From Amorphophallus konjac (Eukaryota > Streptophyta > Magnoliopsida > Alismatales > Araceae), in the NCBI GenBank assembly GCA_022559845.1, contig CM040121.1:514270566-514334565 (forward strand): a DNA stretch of 64,000 bases, given 5' to 3'. The position numbers were made by a program, and so were the translations under genes. The notes beneath the pieces were generated by a model, which was given only the letters and a program-made list of their open reading frames with translations, ran no database searches and had not been told where the DNA came from. Positions 10,165-23,486 of this stretch are shown piece after piece. Each line of letters starts with the position of its first letter. Within the stretch, counting starts at the first letter, position 1.

Positions 10165-12475
10165 TGATACGCTAGAAACGCACGTCGTTAATACGTCCTG
10201 CTACCAAATTAAAATATCCGGCCCATACATTAAATAAATAGAATAGTTAAGTGATGAGACCGAGTCAAATCCATAGGGAGAAGTAGATTTAAAAGTTGAA
10301 AATCTTGAGTTTTTAAGATTTAAAAATCATGAGAATTGAATTGAAACCGCCTTAGGGTGTGGGAAGGATGTAAAGAAAGGGAAGTTGATGAAAGAACTAC
10401 GAAAAGAAAATTATAATGAAACTAGGGCGACATTAGAATGAAAATAACTTTTAAACTGGCAAGAATTAGTAGAAGTGACAGAAGACAAAGTTAAAGATCA
10501 GAGGGTTAGGAATAATATTTATGAAGAGTGTAGAGACAGAAAATGAGAGGAAGGAGGTGAAAATTGAGAAAACACGGAACCTATATGCGCGGATGAACAG
10601 TAAAAACGTTAAAGATAGAACTGTGGGAAATTAAAGTAACTCAAAAACAAAGAAGAATTGGAGGAAGTGATAGAAGAATAAAAGTTAGATCTATAAGGGA
10701 GGAACAATTTTTATGAAGAACACAGAATGAAAAGAGAACTGGAAGGGCTTCAAAATGGAGAAATGGCAGAAGGTATCAACTCGAATGAATAGTAACCGAT
10801 CAGGACAGAACTTAAAAAAATATGCAATAACTTAAAAACGAAGAGGAATTAGAGAAAATAGTAAAACTAGAAAATGTGTAGAATTATAATATGAATAACT
10901 TTGAAGAAGACGAGAAATTGAAATAACGATTAGAAAAATACGTAAATGACTATGAAAGGGCTAAAATCTTAAGAACTTGTAATAACCACCACTCAAAATT
11001 CCAAGACTTCTAATAATTTAAATGAATAATAAGATTGAAAGAAATTAAAACCTGAAGGGCCTCCTGCCCCCTCTCTCTCTCCTTGCTTCTTCAATAACAC
11101 CAAATTAACTCTCACAAATTTCTCACAAGCTTTCACAAAAACAAATGACAACAATAGAACTTAAAAACGTATTACAAAGCTTATTATCCTCAAAACACAT
11201 CCCAACCCTTCCTTTTATAGGCTTTAAACAAGCCTCTGTCTCTTTGTGCATTGCTCTCTGCTTGCTCTGTTTGTGTGAACCCCGCGTGAAGTAGTGTGAA
11301 GGTTGCAGCTACTATTTTACCAACGAAGTCGGCCCGTGTGTGAAGCTGCATGTTCTTTGCTCTGCCGTCGGCTTTCTTCCTTCGTGTGGAACCCTTAACT
11401 GTGTGAATCCTTGAAGAATGCGGCTTGGCCGCATGTTGACCCGCCAACCCGTGTGCCTGTCGAAATCGCCAGCCGACATGAAGAGAGGCAGTGTGTGAAG
11501 CCCTTTCACCATCCTTGTTTGAAGCCCGCTGAAGACATGTGAACCACCTGGACCACCCTCCCCAAAGTCACGATGCGAAGCCCACAGCCGATGTATGTGT
11601 GTACCGTCATGAAGAAACCTGCATGGCCCGCTGAAGTTACTTATTGAAGAGGCCACTGCCCATCGTGAAGGTGGCTTGAAGTGGCCCTTGCGCATTGAAT
11701 GCAAAGGTCCCACCATGCATGAAGGAGCCTGCATATGCATTGCATGTTGACGTGGGCCTTTCATGTTGGATGAAAAGGACCTGCACCCATGTGTGTTAAG
11801 AGCAATTAGACGTGTATAGAGAATAGATATATATATAATATGATTATGTTATGTGAGAGAAATTAAGGCTTCAACGTGGCTCTCATCCACTGCTGCATGC
11901 CTGTGATCATATATATGTACATTAAATATATATAGATATATTAGATATGTAGTGATATCTAAATATATTATATGTATTTAGATATGAGTGATATCTAAAT
12001 ATATATAATATATATTAGATACATTAGATATGTATAGATAGTATATAAATATGTTATATGTTATATATATTATATATGTATAGATATTAAGAATATATAA
12101 GTATATTATGAATATGAATACATATATCGATATATAGGTATATATATATTAAGAATATATTATATGAATATGTATATATTATATATAAGTGAATATATAT
12201 TATTTTTTACTTTACTTTTCTTTCTTCTTCTTTTTTTTTCTTTTGTTTTATTTGGACTAAGATTAGGCTTGGTCGGCATGGGCTTTGACTCATTCTTGAG
12301 CAGACTTGTGAAGTTCCTGTAAATAACATATTTATTGCTCAAATGATAATAATTTCATCAAACTAAGTATTTTGATCGAAAATTGATATTAAGTGTGATA
12401 AGTGCATAATTACTAAAATTAAAGCTTATAAAAAGTGTGTGTCGTAAGTTATCATCTAAAAATACACACCTATCA
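10165..12475 (-). repeat. Athila-like LTR copy a (left-most of three)
   Basis: About 2.31 kb, TGATACGCTAG... to ...ACACCTATCA. It is very similar to the LTRs at 13376-15697 and 23487-25793, including an AT-rich block of tatatata/agatat repeats (about 11810-12200) and a block rich in gtgaag motifs (11280-11700). On the element strand it starts at 12475, preceded by a G-rich polypurine tract (pyrimidines at 12478-12483). A minus-strand ORF of 150 codons (11312-11764) is present but has no recognisable domain. Confidence 0.88.
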
Positions 12476-13375
12476 CACCCCCCAACTTACTCATTGCTAG
12501 TCCCTTAGCAATGCAAACAATTATGAATTAAGGACCAACAAGAGTTTAAAATATTCATGCCTCATTTCCAGATTATCTTTCATAGAGTCAACTAAAGATT
12601 AAGAATCTGGAAGTATTAACACACACTAGTCATAGATTTAGAAATTAAGGTACATGATCAAGAAGTCAACTTAAAGTTCAATAGCACTTGTGCATGTGTA
12701 ATACTAAGTCCACAGTGAAGATAATTGCATCCCCCATTTGCTATTCCGAACAAGTGCCTTTCAATCCTGCACTTCTTAATCAGAGCATTCAGCATATCTC
12801 TCTTTTTTTTTCTTCTTTTCTTCTATACACACATGATGCTGCACTACCCTTCACTCTTTTACACAAACCTCAACACGTCTTAGGTGAAGCAGGCCCGATT
12901 ATACAGATCGAGGTTCCCTTTTCCTTTAGACGCGAACCTCAACACGTCTTAGGTGAAGTAGGCCCGGTTACTTAGAATCGGAGCATTTTTCATGGTGTTT
13001 TTTCTCGAAATTTTTTTTTAATAGATAACATGGCAGAACGCTTATAAAAGATCTCTTCCTCAAAAAGTGTAGAATAACAGACACCATATCCAAAATAACA
13101 GAAGGCTTGTCCTAATTGTTTCATTAGTGTGCAAAGTGATTTTCATTTTTCTAAAGTGCACGTGAACTTTAAAGAGATTCTTAGATCAATTTTCCATGGC
13201 TAGATGAAATAAATTTTTCATCATCCTTATCTAGTTATTGCTATTCAAGAATTACTTTCAATGGAAGCATGAATCATGAAACTCAAAATGGGTCAATTGA
13301 AAAAAATGAGGTTGAAAAAAAATGAGGTTGTATATGAATGCATGTGCAACATGAGTTCCATCCCCCCAACTTAAA
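12476..13375 (-). mobile_element. Internally deleted Athila unit: 0.9 kb of 3' internal sequence between two LTRs
   Basis: This stretch between LTRs a and b matches the 3' noncoding part of the full element (15698-16640) and has no PBS, gag or pol. On the element strand the LTR end (GTATCA) joins directly to TTTAAGTTGGGGGGATGG, whereas in the full element the LTR is followed by the PBS. It carries the duplicated caacacgtcttaggtgaag motif (about 12867 and 12935) and a polypurine tract at each end. It is best read as a deletion derivative sharing LTRs with its neighbours. Confidence 0.82.
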
Positions 13376-15697
13376 TGATACACTAGAAACGCTAGAAACG
13401 CACGTCGTTAATACGTCCCGCTACCAAATTAAAATATCCGGCCCACAAATTAAATAAATGGAATAGTTAAGTGATTAGATCGAGTCGAATCCACATGGAG
13501 AAGTAGATTTAAAAGTTAAAAACCTTGAATTTTTAAGATTTAAAAATCATGAGAATTGAATAGAAACCGCCTTAGGGTGTGGGAAGGATGTAAAGAAAGG
13601 GAAGTGGATGAAAGAACTACGAAAAGAAAATTATAATGAAAATAGGGTGACATTAGAATGAAAATAACTTTTAAACTGGCAAAAATTAGAAGAAGTGACA
13701 GAAGATAAAGTTAAAGATCAGAGGGTTAGGAATAACTTTTATGAAGAGTGTAGAGACAGAAAATGAGAGGAAGGAGGTGAAGATTGGGAAAACACGGAAC
13801 CTATGCGCGCGGATGAACAGTAAAAATGTTAAACATAGAACTGTGGGAAAATTAAAATAACTCAAAAACAAAGAAGAATTGGAGGAAGTGGTAGAAGAAT
13901 AAAAGTTAGATCTATAAGAGAGGAACAATTTTCATAAAGAACGCAGAATGAAAAGAGAACTGGAAGGGCTTCAAAATGGAGAAATGGTAGAAGGTATCAA
14001 CTCGGATGAATAGTAACTGATCAGGACAGAACTTAGAAAAATATGCAATAACTTAAAAATGAAGAGGAATTAGAGAAAATAGTAAAAATAGAAAATATGT
14101 AGAATTGAAATATGAATAACTTTGAAGAAGACGAAAAATTGAAATAACGATTATAAAAATACGTAAATGACTATGAAAGGGCTAAAATCTTAAGAACTTG
14201 TGTTAACCACCACTCAAAATTCCAAGACTTCTAATAATTTAAATGAATAATAAGATTGAAAGAAATTAAAACCTGAAGGGCCTCCTGCCCCCTCTCTCTC
14301 TCCTTGCTTCTTCAATAACACCAAATTAACTCTCACAAATTTCTCACAAGCTTTCACAAAAACAAATGACAACAATAGAACTTAAAAACGTATTACAAAG
14401 CTTATTATCCTCAAAACACATCCCAACCCTTCTTTTTATAGGCTTTAAACAAGCCTCTGTCTCTTTGTGCATTGCTCTCTGCTTGCTCTGTTTGTGTGAA
14501 CCCCGCGTGAAGTAGTGTGAAGGTTGCAGCTGCTATTTTGCCAACGAAGTCGGCCCGTGTGTGAAGCTGCATGTTCTTTGCTCTGCCGTCGGCTTTCTTC
14601 CTTCGTGTGAAACCCTTAACTGTGTGAATACTTGAAGAATGCGGCTTGGCCGCATGTTGACCCACCAACCCGTGTGCCTGCCGAAATCGCTAGCCGACAT
14701 GAAGAGAGGCCGTGTGTGAAGCACTTTCACCATCCTCGTTTGAAGCCCGCTGAAGACATGTGAACCTCGTGGACCACCCTTCCCAAAGTCACGATGCGAA
14801 GCCCACAGTCGCTATATGTGTGTACCGTCATGAAGAAACCTGCATGGCCCGCTGATGTTATTTATTGAAGAGGCCACTGCCCATCGTGAAGGTGGCTTGA
14901 AGTGGCCCTTGCGCATTGAATGCAAAGGTCCCACCATGCATGAAGGAGCCTGCATATGCATTGCATGTTGACGTGGGCCTTTCATGTTGGATGAAAAGGA
15001 CCTGCACCCATGTGTGTTAAGAGCAATTAGACATGTATAGAGAATAGATATATATATAATATGATTATGTTATGTGAGAGAAATTAAGGCTTCAACGTGG
15101 CTCTCATCCACTGCTGCATGCCTGTGATCATATATATGTACATTAGATATCTATAGATATATTAGATATGTAGAGATATCTAAATATATTATATGTATTT
15201 AGATAAGAGTGATATCTAAATATATATAATATATATTAGATACATTAGATATGTATAGATAGTATATAAATATGTTATATGTTATATATATTATATATGT
15301 ATAGATATTAAGAATATATAAGTATATTATGAATATGAATACATATATCGATATATAGGTATATATATATTAAGAATATATTATATGAATATGTATATAT
15401 TATATATAAGTGAATATATAGTATTTTTTACTTTTCTTTTCTTTTTTCTTCTTTTTTTTCTTTTGTTTTATTTGGATTAAGATTGGGCTTGGTCGGCATA
15501 GGCTTTGACTCATTCTTGAGCAGACTTGTGGAGTTCCTGTAAATAACATATTTATTGCTCAAATGATAATAATTTCATCAAACTAAGTATTTTGATCGAA
15601 AATTGATATTAAGTGTGATAAGTGCATAATAACTAAAATTAAAACTCATAAAAAGTGTGTGTGTCGTAAGTTATCATCTAAAAATATACACTTATCA
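13376..15697 (-). repeat. Athila-like LTR copy b, 3' LTR of element 2
   Basis: About 2.32 kb, TGATACACTAG... to ...ACACTTATCA. It differs from copy a near its left terminus by a 10-base duplication (ctagaaacg-type, 13383-13402). It serves as the 3' LTR of the full element to the right and also abuts the deleted unit to the left. The C-run right after it (15699-15705) is the polypurine tract on the element strand. Confidence 0.88.
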
Positions 15698-16983
15698 CAC
15701 CCCCCAACTTACTCATTGCTAGTCCCTTAACAATGCAAGTAATTTTAAATTTAAGGACTAACAAGAGTTTAAAATATTCATGTCTCATTTCCAGAGTATC
15801 TTTCATAGAGTTAACTAAAGATTAGGAATTTGGAATTAATACATACTAGCTTTATGTAGGAAATTAGGGTACATGATCAAGAATTCTAATTAAAATTCAG
15901 TAGCACTTGTGCATGTGTAATACTAAATTAACATCGTAGACAAGTGCGTCCCCCATTCGCTATTCTAAGTAAGTGCCCTTCAACCCTGCACTTCTTAAAC
16001 AGAGCATTAAGCATAATAGCTTTTGTCTGTCTTATTATTTTGTCCCTTTTGGGATCTCTATTTTCTCTTTTTTTTTCTACACACATGATACTGCACTACC
16101 CTTCACTATTTTACGCGAACCTCAACACGTCTTAGGTGAAGCAGGCCCGGTTACACAGATCAAGGCTCCCGTTTCATTTTGACGCGAACCTCAACACGTC
16201 TTAGGTGAAGTAGGCCCAGTTACTCAGAATCGGAGCATTTTTCATGGTATTTTTTTTCAAATTTTTTTCAATAGATAACATAGCAGAAAGTTTATAACAG
16301 ATCTCTTCCTCAAAAAGTGTAGAATATTAGGCAGCACATCCAAAATAGCAGAAGGCTCGTCTTGTTTGTTTCATAAGCGTGCAAAGTGATTTTAATTTTC
16401 TAAAGTGCACATGAACTTTAAAGAGATTCTTAGATCAGTTTTCCATGACTAGAGTAAATACATTTTCCATCATCCTTATCCGGTCATGTCTATTCCAGAA
16501 TTACTTTCAATAGAAGCATGAAGCAAGAAAACTCAGTAGGGTGTTCTCTTGTTCTCTTGTTTGTTTGTTTTTTTTTTTGTGGTTTGAGAATGAGTTATGT
16601 ATGCAACATTTGTAACATGATTTTCATCCCCCCAACTTAAATGGCATTGTCCTTAATGGCATGAATAATGTGGAGTATTAGAATAATGTAGACATAAAAT
16701 TTATGACGGAACGGGACAACTTGACGGAAGTGAACCTCGACGGGCATCCGTGTTGGAATGAGAGGTGGTATTTGGCTTTGAAAATTGGAGCAACAGAGGA
16801 AGCAATCAGTTCTCTCCCCCCAACTGTATCCTTTATTCAAACCTGCAAAATAAAAATACAAACCACAATAAAAACTTGGCTTGTCTCCCAAAAAGCCATT
16901 TATTCTCACACAAAACTATTAAAGGTTTGGGTTGCCTCTCAAGAAGCGCGTAGTTTAACGTCTTCAGCCAGACGCCATGCGAC
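15698..16983 (-). other. 3' noncoding internal region and polypurine tract of element 2
   Basis: About 1.3 kb between integrase and 3' LTR. It has a polypurine tract (minus strand) at 15699-15705 directly against the LTR and a second purine run at 16627-16632. The duplicated caacacgtcttaggtgaag motif lies at about 16121 and 16189. No ORF with a recognisable domain is seen; there is no envelope-like gene. Confidence 0.75.
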
Positions 16984-19950
16984 TCATAGTGAGTTTGTAA
17001 AGTGCACCTCATCAATGTGCATGTCAATTGAAGCTCCCTCAATATAGGGTTTGAGTCTTTGGCCATTAACTTTAAAAATAGCCCCACTCTTAGAGTCAAG
17101 AATTTCAACTGTACCATGGGGGGACACTGAATGCACTATTAAAGGACCCTCCCACCTAGATCTGAGCTTGCCAGGAAAAAGTTTGAGCCTAGAGTTGAAC
17201 AACCAAACTCGTTGGTTAGGCTCAAAAGTTTTTCGAGAGATGTGTTTATCATGAAAAGCTTTCATTTTGGCCTTGTAAATCCTAGAATTTTCATAAGATT
17301 CCCTCCGTAACTCATCTAGCTCATTCAATTGTAATGCCCGATTTTCTCCTGCTTGGGCCAAGCCCAAATTGAATTGCTTTACAGCCCAGTATGCTTTGTG
17401 TTCCAATTCTACCGGAAGGTGACATGCTTTCCCGTATATCAACCTAAAGGGTGACATTCCAATGGGGGTTTTGTAGGTTGTCCTATAAGCCCAAAGAGCA
17501 TCATCCAGTCTCTCCGACCAGTCCCCCCTATCAGGTCGGACTGTTTTCTGTAGAATGTTCTTGATCTCTCTATTAGAAACTTCCACTTGTCCACTTGTTT
17601 GAGGATGGTAGGGTGTGGCCACCTTGTGGTTGATCCCATATTTTCTAAGCAAGGTTTTGAACTGGGAGTTAGTGAAATGACTACCCCCATCACTGATTAT
17701 TGCTCTTGGGAACCCAAACCTTGAAAAGATATTTTTCTGGATGAACTTTAGAACCACTTTGTGATCATTGGTTCTAGTAGCCACTACCTCAATCCATTTG
17801 GAGACATAATCAACAGCCACCAGTATGTACTCATATCCAAAGGATGGTGGGAATGGACCCATGAAAGCAATCCCCCAGACATCAAAGATTTTCACCATAA
17901 GGATGGGGTTTAAGGGCATCATGTCTCTCTTTGAAATGTTTCCCATGGTTTGACACTTGGGACAACATTGACTGAATGTGTGGGCATCCTTGAAAAGAGT
18001 GGGCCAGTAGAAACCACTTTGCAGGATTTTTATCGCAGTTTTCTTCCCAGAAAAATGCCCCCCACATGAAAGAGTATGACAAAAGGTAAGAATGCTTTGA
18101 TGTTCACTTTCTGGGACGCACCTTCTTATGACATTATCAGCATAGATTCAGAAAAGTTCTGGGTCCTCCCAAAAGTAATATTTTATCTGAGAGAGAAATC
18201 AATCTTTCTCTTGTTTGGACCAGCCATCAGGAATTAATCCTACGGCCAAATAGTTAACAATATCAGCAAACCATGGAGGTCTCCTTTGAGAAATGGTCAG
18301 TAATTGTTCATCAGGGAAGGAGTCTTGAACAGGTTCACTTTCTTGCACTAGGATTCTGGATAAGTGATCTGCTACAACATTTTCGGACCCCTTTTTGTTC
18401 CGAATCTCAATGTCAAATTCTTGCAAGAGCAAGATCCACCTGATCAATCGTGGTTTAGCCTCTTTCTTGGACAATAGATATCTCAGAGCAGAATGGTCAG
18501 AGTAGATGATGACTTTGGATCCTGAAAGATAGGATCGGAACTTCTCTAGTGCAAAGACTACAGCCAAAACTTCTTTATCAGTTGTTGTGTGGTTCTTTTG
18601 TGCCTCAGCCAGGGTTCGACTGGCATAGTAAATCACAACTGGGCTTTTATTCACCCTTTGGCCCAATACCGCCCCCATGGCATAATCAGAAGCATCACAC
18701 ATGATTTCAAAAGGTAGTGACCAATCTGGGGGTTGTAGGATTGGAGCTTGAGTCATTGCCTTTTTCAAAAAGTTGTATGCTTGAAGACATGAATCATCAA
18801 AATAGAAAGGCGTATCTTTGGCCAACAAGTTGCACAAAGGATGAGAAATCTTTGAAAAATCCTTAATGAATCATTGGTAGAAACCAACGTGGCCTAGAAA
18901 GGATCGGATCTGTTTGACTAATGTTGGGGGAGGTAAACTAGAAATCAAATCAATTTTAGCTTTATCTACCTCGATTCCCCTTTCAGAAATAACATGCCCT
19001 AATACAATTCCTTCCTTTACCATGAAATGGCTCTTTTCCCAACTCAAAATCAGATTTGTTTCTATACACATTTTCAAGATTCTTTCCAAGTTTTGTAAAC
19101 AAGTCTCAAATGAATCCCCAAAAATAGAGAAATCATCCATAAAAATTTTAAGAAAATCTCCCACCATGTCAGAAAAGATAGCCATCATGCACCTTTGAAA
19201 AGTGGCTGGTGCATTACACAACCCAAAAGGCATTCTTCTAAAAGCAAATGTACCATATGGACATGTGAAGGTGGTCTTCTCTTGATCTTCTGGGTACATG
19301 GCCACTTGATTGTATCCTGAGTAACCATCCAAAAAGTAAAAGTACTTTTGTCCAGCAAGTTTCTCTAGGATTTGGTCAATGAAAGGTAAAGGGAAGTGTT
19401 CTTTCTTAGTGACTGCATTTAACTTTCTGTAGTCTATGCACACCCTCCATCCCGTAGTCAATCGAGTAGGCAAGGGCTCACCTTGTTCATTTTGGATGAC
19501 TGTGAGTCCTGACTTCTTGGGAACAATTTGTGTAGGGCTCACCCAACTGATATCCGAAATGGGGTAAATGATTCTAGCATCTAACCATTTGGCTACCTCC
19601 TTTTTCACCACTTCTCTTATATTGGGATTTAATCTTCTTTGTGACTCTCTAACAGGCGTAGCATTTGGCTCAGAGTAGATGTGATGCATGCAGATTGAGG
19701 GGCTAATGCCTTTGAGGTCAGCCACAGTCCAGCCAATGGTAGCTTTATGAGCTTTGAGGACTTCTTGTAGCTGGGCTTCTTGTTTGGGAGACAAATCAGA
19801 AGCAATTATCACAGGTAAAGTCTCCTTGGGCCCTAGAAATGTATACTTCAAAGACTTAGGCAAGGGTTTGAGTTCCAATTGTGGTGGGGCCTGGATTGAA
19901 GGCATTGCCGGCTCAATGTTGAGTTTTGGCAAAGGTTCCACCTTAGTAGG
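16984..19950 (-). pseudogene. pol: Athila-type Pol of element 2 (RT, RNase H, integrase) with in-frame stops
   Basis: One reading phase covers the whole stretch. RT (about 18871-19800) includes FMDDFSIFG. RNase H (18350-18800) includes [15 protein letters not shown] and ADHLSR. Integrase (16984-18150) includes ISDGGSHF and [10 protein letters not shown]. Stops interrupt at 18871-18873, 18199-18201 and 18148-18150, with no frameshift. The first catalytic aspartate of integrase is replaced by alanine (GIAFMG, codon 17866-17868; GIDFMG in element 1). Even without the stops the integrase would be expected to be inactive. Upstream, a TGA at 19951-19953 separates this part from the protease. Confidence 0.9.
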
Positions 19951-20973
19951 TCACAATGCCATGTTCCTTGAGTCAAGCATATGGACATATTCAATAGCTT
20001 CCTTATTCTCCAACTCATCTAAAGCAATGGGTTCATTTAAGACCAAGGGAGAACAATTTTCAACAAGGTCCTCAATCACATCAACTGTGTAGCAGTCCTC
20101 CTCATTCCCCATGTGTTTAGAAGCCTTGAAGACATTGAGAGTGATTTTCTGATTTCCAAAAGAGATGTCCATGAGCCCCGACTTACAATTGATATTAGCA
20201 TTAGCAGTGGCCAGGAAGAGTCGACCTAATATGATGGGACTTTGAGCCAGATCATGGCTAAGTTCCATGTCAAGAATCAAAAAGTCTACAGGAAAGTAAC
20301 AAGTGTCTATCTTGACAAGGACGTCCTCCACCAACCCCCTCGGTGTCCTAACAGATCTATCTGCTAATTGGAGAATCACCGAGGTTGGTTTAAGTTCTCC
20401 TATACCAAACTTTTGATAAACAGATGTTGGCAGTAAATTCACACTAGCCCCTAAGTCCAATAGGGCTTTTTCAAAAGTGATGCCCCCAATGACACAAGAG
20501 ATGAGTGGTGCACCAGGATCTTTCATTTTTTGTGGGAGTTGGTTCAACAAGACCGCACTTACATCCTCTGACAGTAGAATTTTTCTAGTGACTGTCCTAG
20601 GCTCCCTCTTTTGTGTGCACAGGTCTTTGAGGAATTTAGCATAAGCAGGAACATGTTGGATGGCATCTATAAGTGGGATATTGATGTGAACTTGCTTGAA
20701 TATCTCCAACATTTGTTCATTACGGGCCTGAGCCTGTTGTTCCTTCTTCTCCTTTCTTGTTCCTAGGGCTGATGGAAAAGGGATTTTGGGCTGATAAATC
20801 TCAGGGGTATCCTCAACTTGAACTTTCCCTTTGTCCTTCTTATTCCCCTCATGACCCACTGTAGTGGTGGAAGTAGGCATGGGCTCCTCATCCTTATGGT
20901 CTGAAATCTTGGGTTGGCTTGAGCTAGGCTTCACCCTTTCCTTCTTCGTATGGATCTTCAAGAATCTTTCCAC
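19951..20973 (-). pseudogene. Athila-type aspartic protease segment of element 2
   Basis: A 340-codon open stretch in phase with pol, ended by TGA at 19951-19953. The retropepsin-like core reads EKALLDLGASVNLLP, matching element 1. An acidic and lysine-rich linker precedes it. The upstream gag is in another phase, with the shift lying in the overlap at about 20924-20973. The listed 5' end is simply the limit of the open frame. Confidence 0.82.
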
Positions 20974-22522
20974 TTCTTAATGTAGTGACGGCTTTAGCAT
21001 TCTCAACATGAGGGTTCCTGGGTGGTACTTGTAAGGTGGGTTGTGGATCAAAGCTAGGCGGGTGGTTCCTAGGATTTGCTATGGGCTGACTAGGCAATTG
21101 ACCTGGTTCCCTCCTCATGTTAGCTTCAGCCATTTGACCGACCTGGGCCTCCATCCTTGAAACAGCTTGTTGAAGTTGGGCCGTAAAAGATTGTTGTTGA
21201 GCCGAAAGGAGTTGTTGGAATTGTTGTAAAAGCCTATCCTCATTTTGCGTGGATGGCTGAGATTGAGATGATTGACCATAAGTGGGTGGGGCAAATTGTT
21301 GATGCGGCTGTATAGGTAATGGATGTGTAGGTTGACCTCTGTTAAAGGCTTGGTTTTGGAAGTTGGTCTGATATTGGGCCTTATTTGGAAAATTATTAGC
21401 CTGGGAGTTTTGGGCCTGAACCTGTTGTGACTTCCAAGAGAAGTTGGGATGGTTCCTCCATCCTGGGTTATAGGTGTCACTATAGGGATTATTGTTAGGT
21501 CTTTGATATGCATTGGCTTGTGCCCTAGTCTCCCTAAAGGTTTGAATTTCAGAGCAATTTTCAACCAGGTGATCTGAACCATTGCATAACACACACATAG
21601 AAGGCTCAATATTTTTGGCAGTTTCATAAGTTTTTCTAATTTTTGTCATTTCTAAGGCCTCCAGTCTTATGGCCAATGCACCCATTTTGACCTCCATATC
21701 AACTTTTTTGTCCACTTGGAACAAACCTCCCCTTGTGATTGCCTTCCTTGGTTCCTTAATAGTTTCCCACTGTTGTGATTTTTCTGCAATTTCATCTAAA
21801 AATGCCCAAGCTTCTTCTGCTCGCTTATTGGTGAACCCCCCATTACACATGGACTCTACCATAGTCCGAGTGTTGAAATCCAGTCCTTCATATAGAATTT
21901 AGACTAATCTCCATTGTTCAAATACATGGTGAGGGCATTGCAGTAGAAGATCATTGAATCTCTCCATGTATCTCCACAGAGTTTCACCATCAAGTTGGAT
22001 AAAGCTATTGAGTTTTTGTCTAATGGTGGTAGTCTTATGGCTTGGGAAAAATTTCCTCAAAAATTCAGTAGATAGGCCATCCCATTTTGTAATCGACCGA
22101 GGCCGTAATGAGTACAACCAATTCTTGGCTTTATCCCTTAAAGAGAATGGAAACAATCTTAACTTAAGGGACTCAGCACTTAGATGAGTGAAGCTCATTG
22201 TACTATAAATCTCCTCAAAATCTCTCACATGATGATATGGGTTCTCAGCTTCCTCCCCTCTAAAGATAGGCAACATTTGGATAATTCCTGACTTAAGTTC
22301 AAAATGCCCATTATGTTCAGGTAACTGGATGCAAGAGGGTTGACTAGCCCTTGAAGGATACATGTAATCTTTCAATGTTCTAGATTGGGCGACAATTCCT
22401 TCTTTTTGGGCCTCCATCTCCATAGACTCAACCCTAGTGTTCCTAAGATTATGATGTAGGGTTCTCTCAATCTCAGAATCAAGCTGAGCTAGGTCAGGAC
22501 GAAGAGATCTCCTACCATGCAT
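20924..22522 (-). pseudogene. gag: Athila-type gag of element 2, one stop and a 3' frameshift
   Basis: The ATG at 22520-22522 starts MHGRRSLRPDL. The capsid domain follows (LRLFPFSLRDKAKNWLYSLR, FLRKFFPSHKTTTIRQKL). A TAA at 21899-21901 interrupts, and the same phase continues to 20924. A zinc knuckle CVLCNGSDHLVENC (C-x2-C-x4-H-x4-C) is intact here, unlike in element 1, and a long glutamine- and proline-rich tail follows. The frame ends at 20924 because of a single-step phase change before the protease. Confidence 0.88.
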
Positions 22523-23464
22523 ACACTCTGATTCCTTAAAGCAAGATTAGATTGAATTATGCATAGAATATTACTCCTTTTTTTGATTTTTTTTCTTTTA
22601 AGAAGACACGAACAAGTTATCACACAATTCAACCTAAGACACCTAGGGGTACTCTGAATCTACAAGTGGGGTTTCACAAAGTGATCAAAATACAATGCAA
22701 GTTCATCCTCAAAATTTTCACCAGTCAGGTAAGGGGTGGGATAGTGGGAGGCTCCCCTTGCTTTCACAAGGTCCTAATTAAGTAACCACTAGCCCGCTTA
22801 AGGCGTTTGCCGTCCGACCGTCTTACCTTAGGCACCGATTTCCACAAGATGATAAACTCAAATCGTACTAAAATCACAGTGTGATCTCCTAGGGCCAGTG
22901 TCTACTGATTTTTATTACGGCTTAGGTCTTGTAAAGATGCAAGGAAAATGTGATTTGTTGGCTAAGGAAAGGGTGATGAAATCCCCACCTTATGTTATTT
23001 AGGGGTATTGCCCTTAAAATATTTTGAAATGAAATGCACACCACAATTTCAAACAAGGGGTTCTTATGCAATATGCATGATAGAATAGGATAAGTAGAAC
23101 GTACCTTGCCTCTTGTAATCTTCAAAATGCAATGACAGAAATTAAACAAAGAAAATCTTATACTAAATGATGCATGCCCTAAAACAGGGTGTGTAATTTC
23201 TAATCTTGAAATGCAATTTTTTTTTTGGGTTCAAGTGCTTTCTTTTTTGTTGTTGTTTTTATTAATGAACCTATCTAACCAGTAAGATGTTTTTTTGAAT
23301 TTTCAATTAATAATATGAAGAAAGAAATAAATCAAGAGAGAGAAAGTCAGATACTTACTTGACAGCGATCCCTCGTTCTCTTTTTTTTTTTGACAAAATA
23401 AAAATTCTTAATATCAATTTATATACACAAACATAAAATAATCAACTTAAAAATCATAAACTCT
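22523..23464 (-). other. Leader between PBS and gag of element 2
   Basis: Noncoding leader. The block around 22789-22840 (core cccgcttaaggcgtttgccg) and the block at 22970-23060 match the leader of element 1. A T-rich tract lies at 23380-23391 near the PBS. No supported gene. Confidence 0.6.
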
Positions 23465-23482
23465 TCCCCGGCAACGGCGCCA
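23465..23482 (-). other. Primer binding site, tRNA-Asp (perfect)
   Basis: Plus strand tccccggcaacggcgcca equals the 3' end of plant tRNA-Asp(GUC) including CCA. It lies four bases inside the 5' LTR edge at 23487. Confidence 0.92.
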
Positions 23483-23486
23483 AAAT

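Noticed and set aside
12688..12975. ORF with a repeated HVLGE-type peptide, considered as an envelope remnant
   Set aside because: It is a translation of the duplicated noncoding motif and has no signal peptide or membrane segment in a consistent frame.
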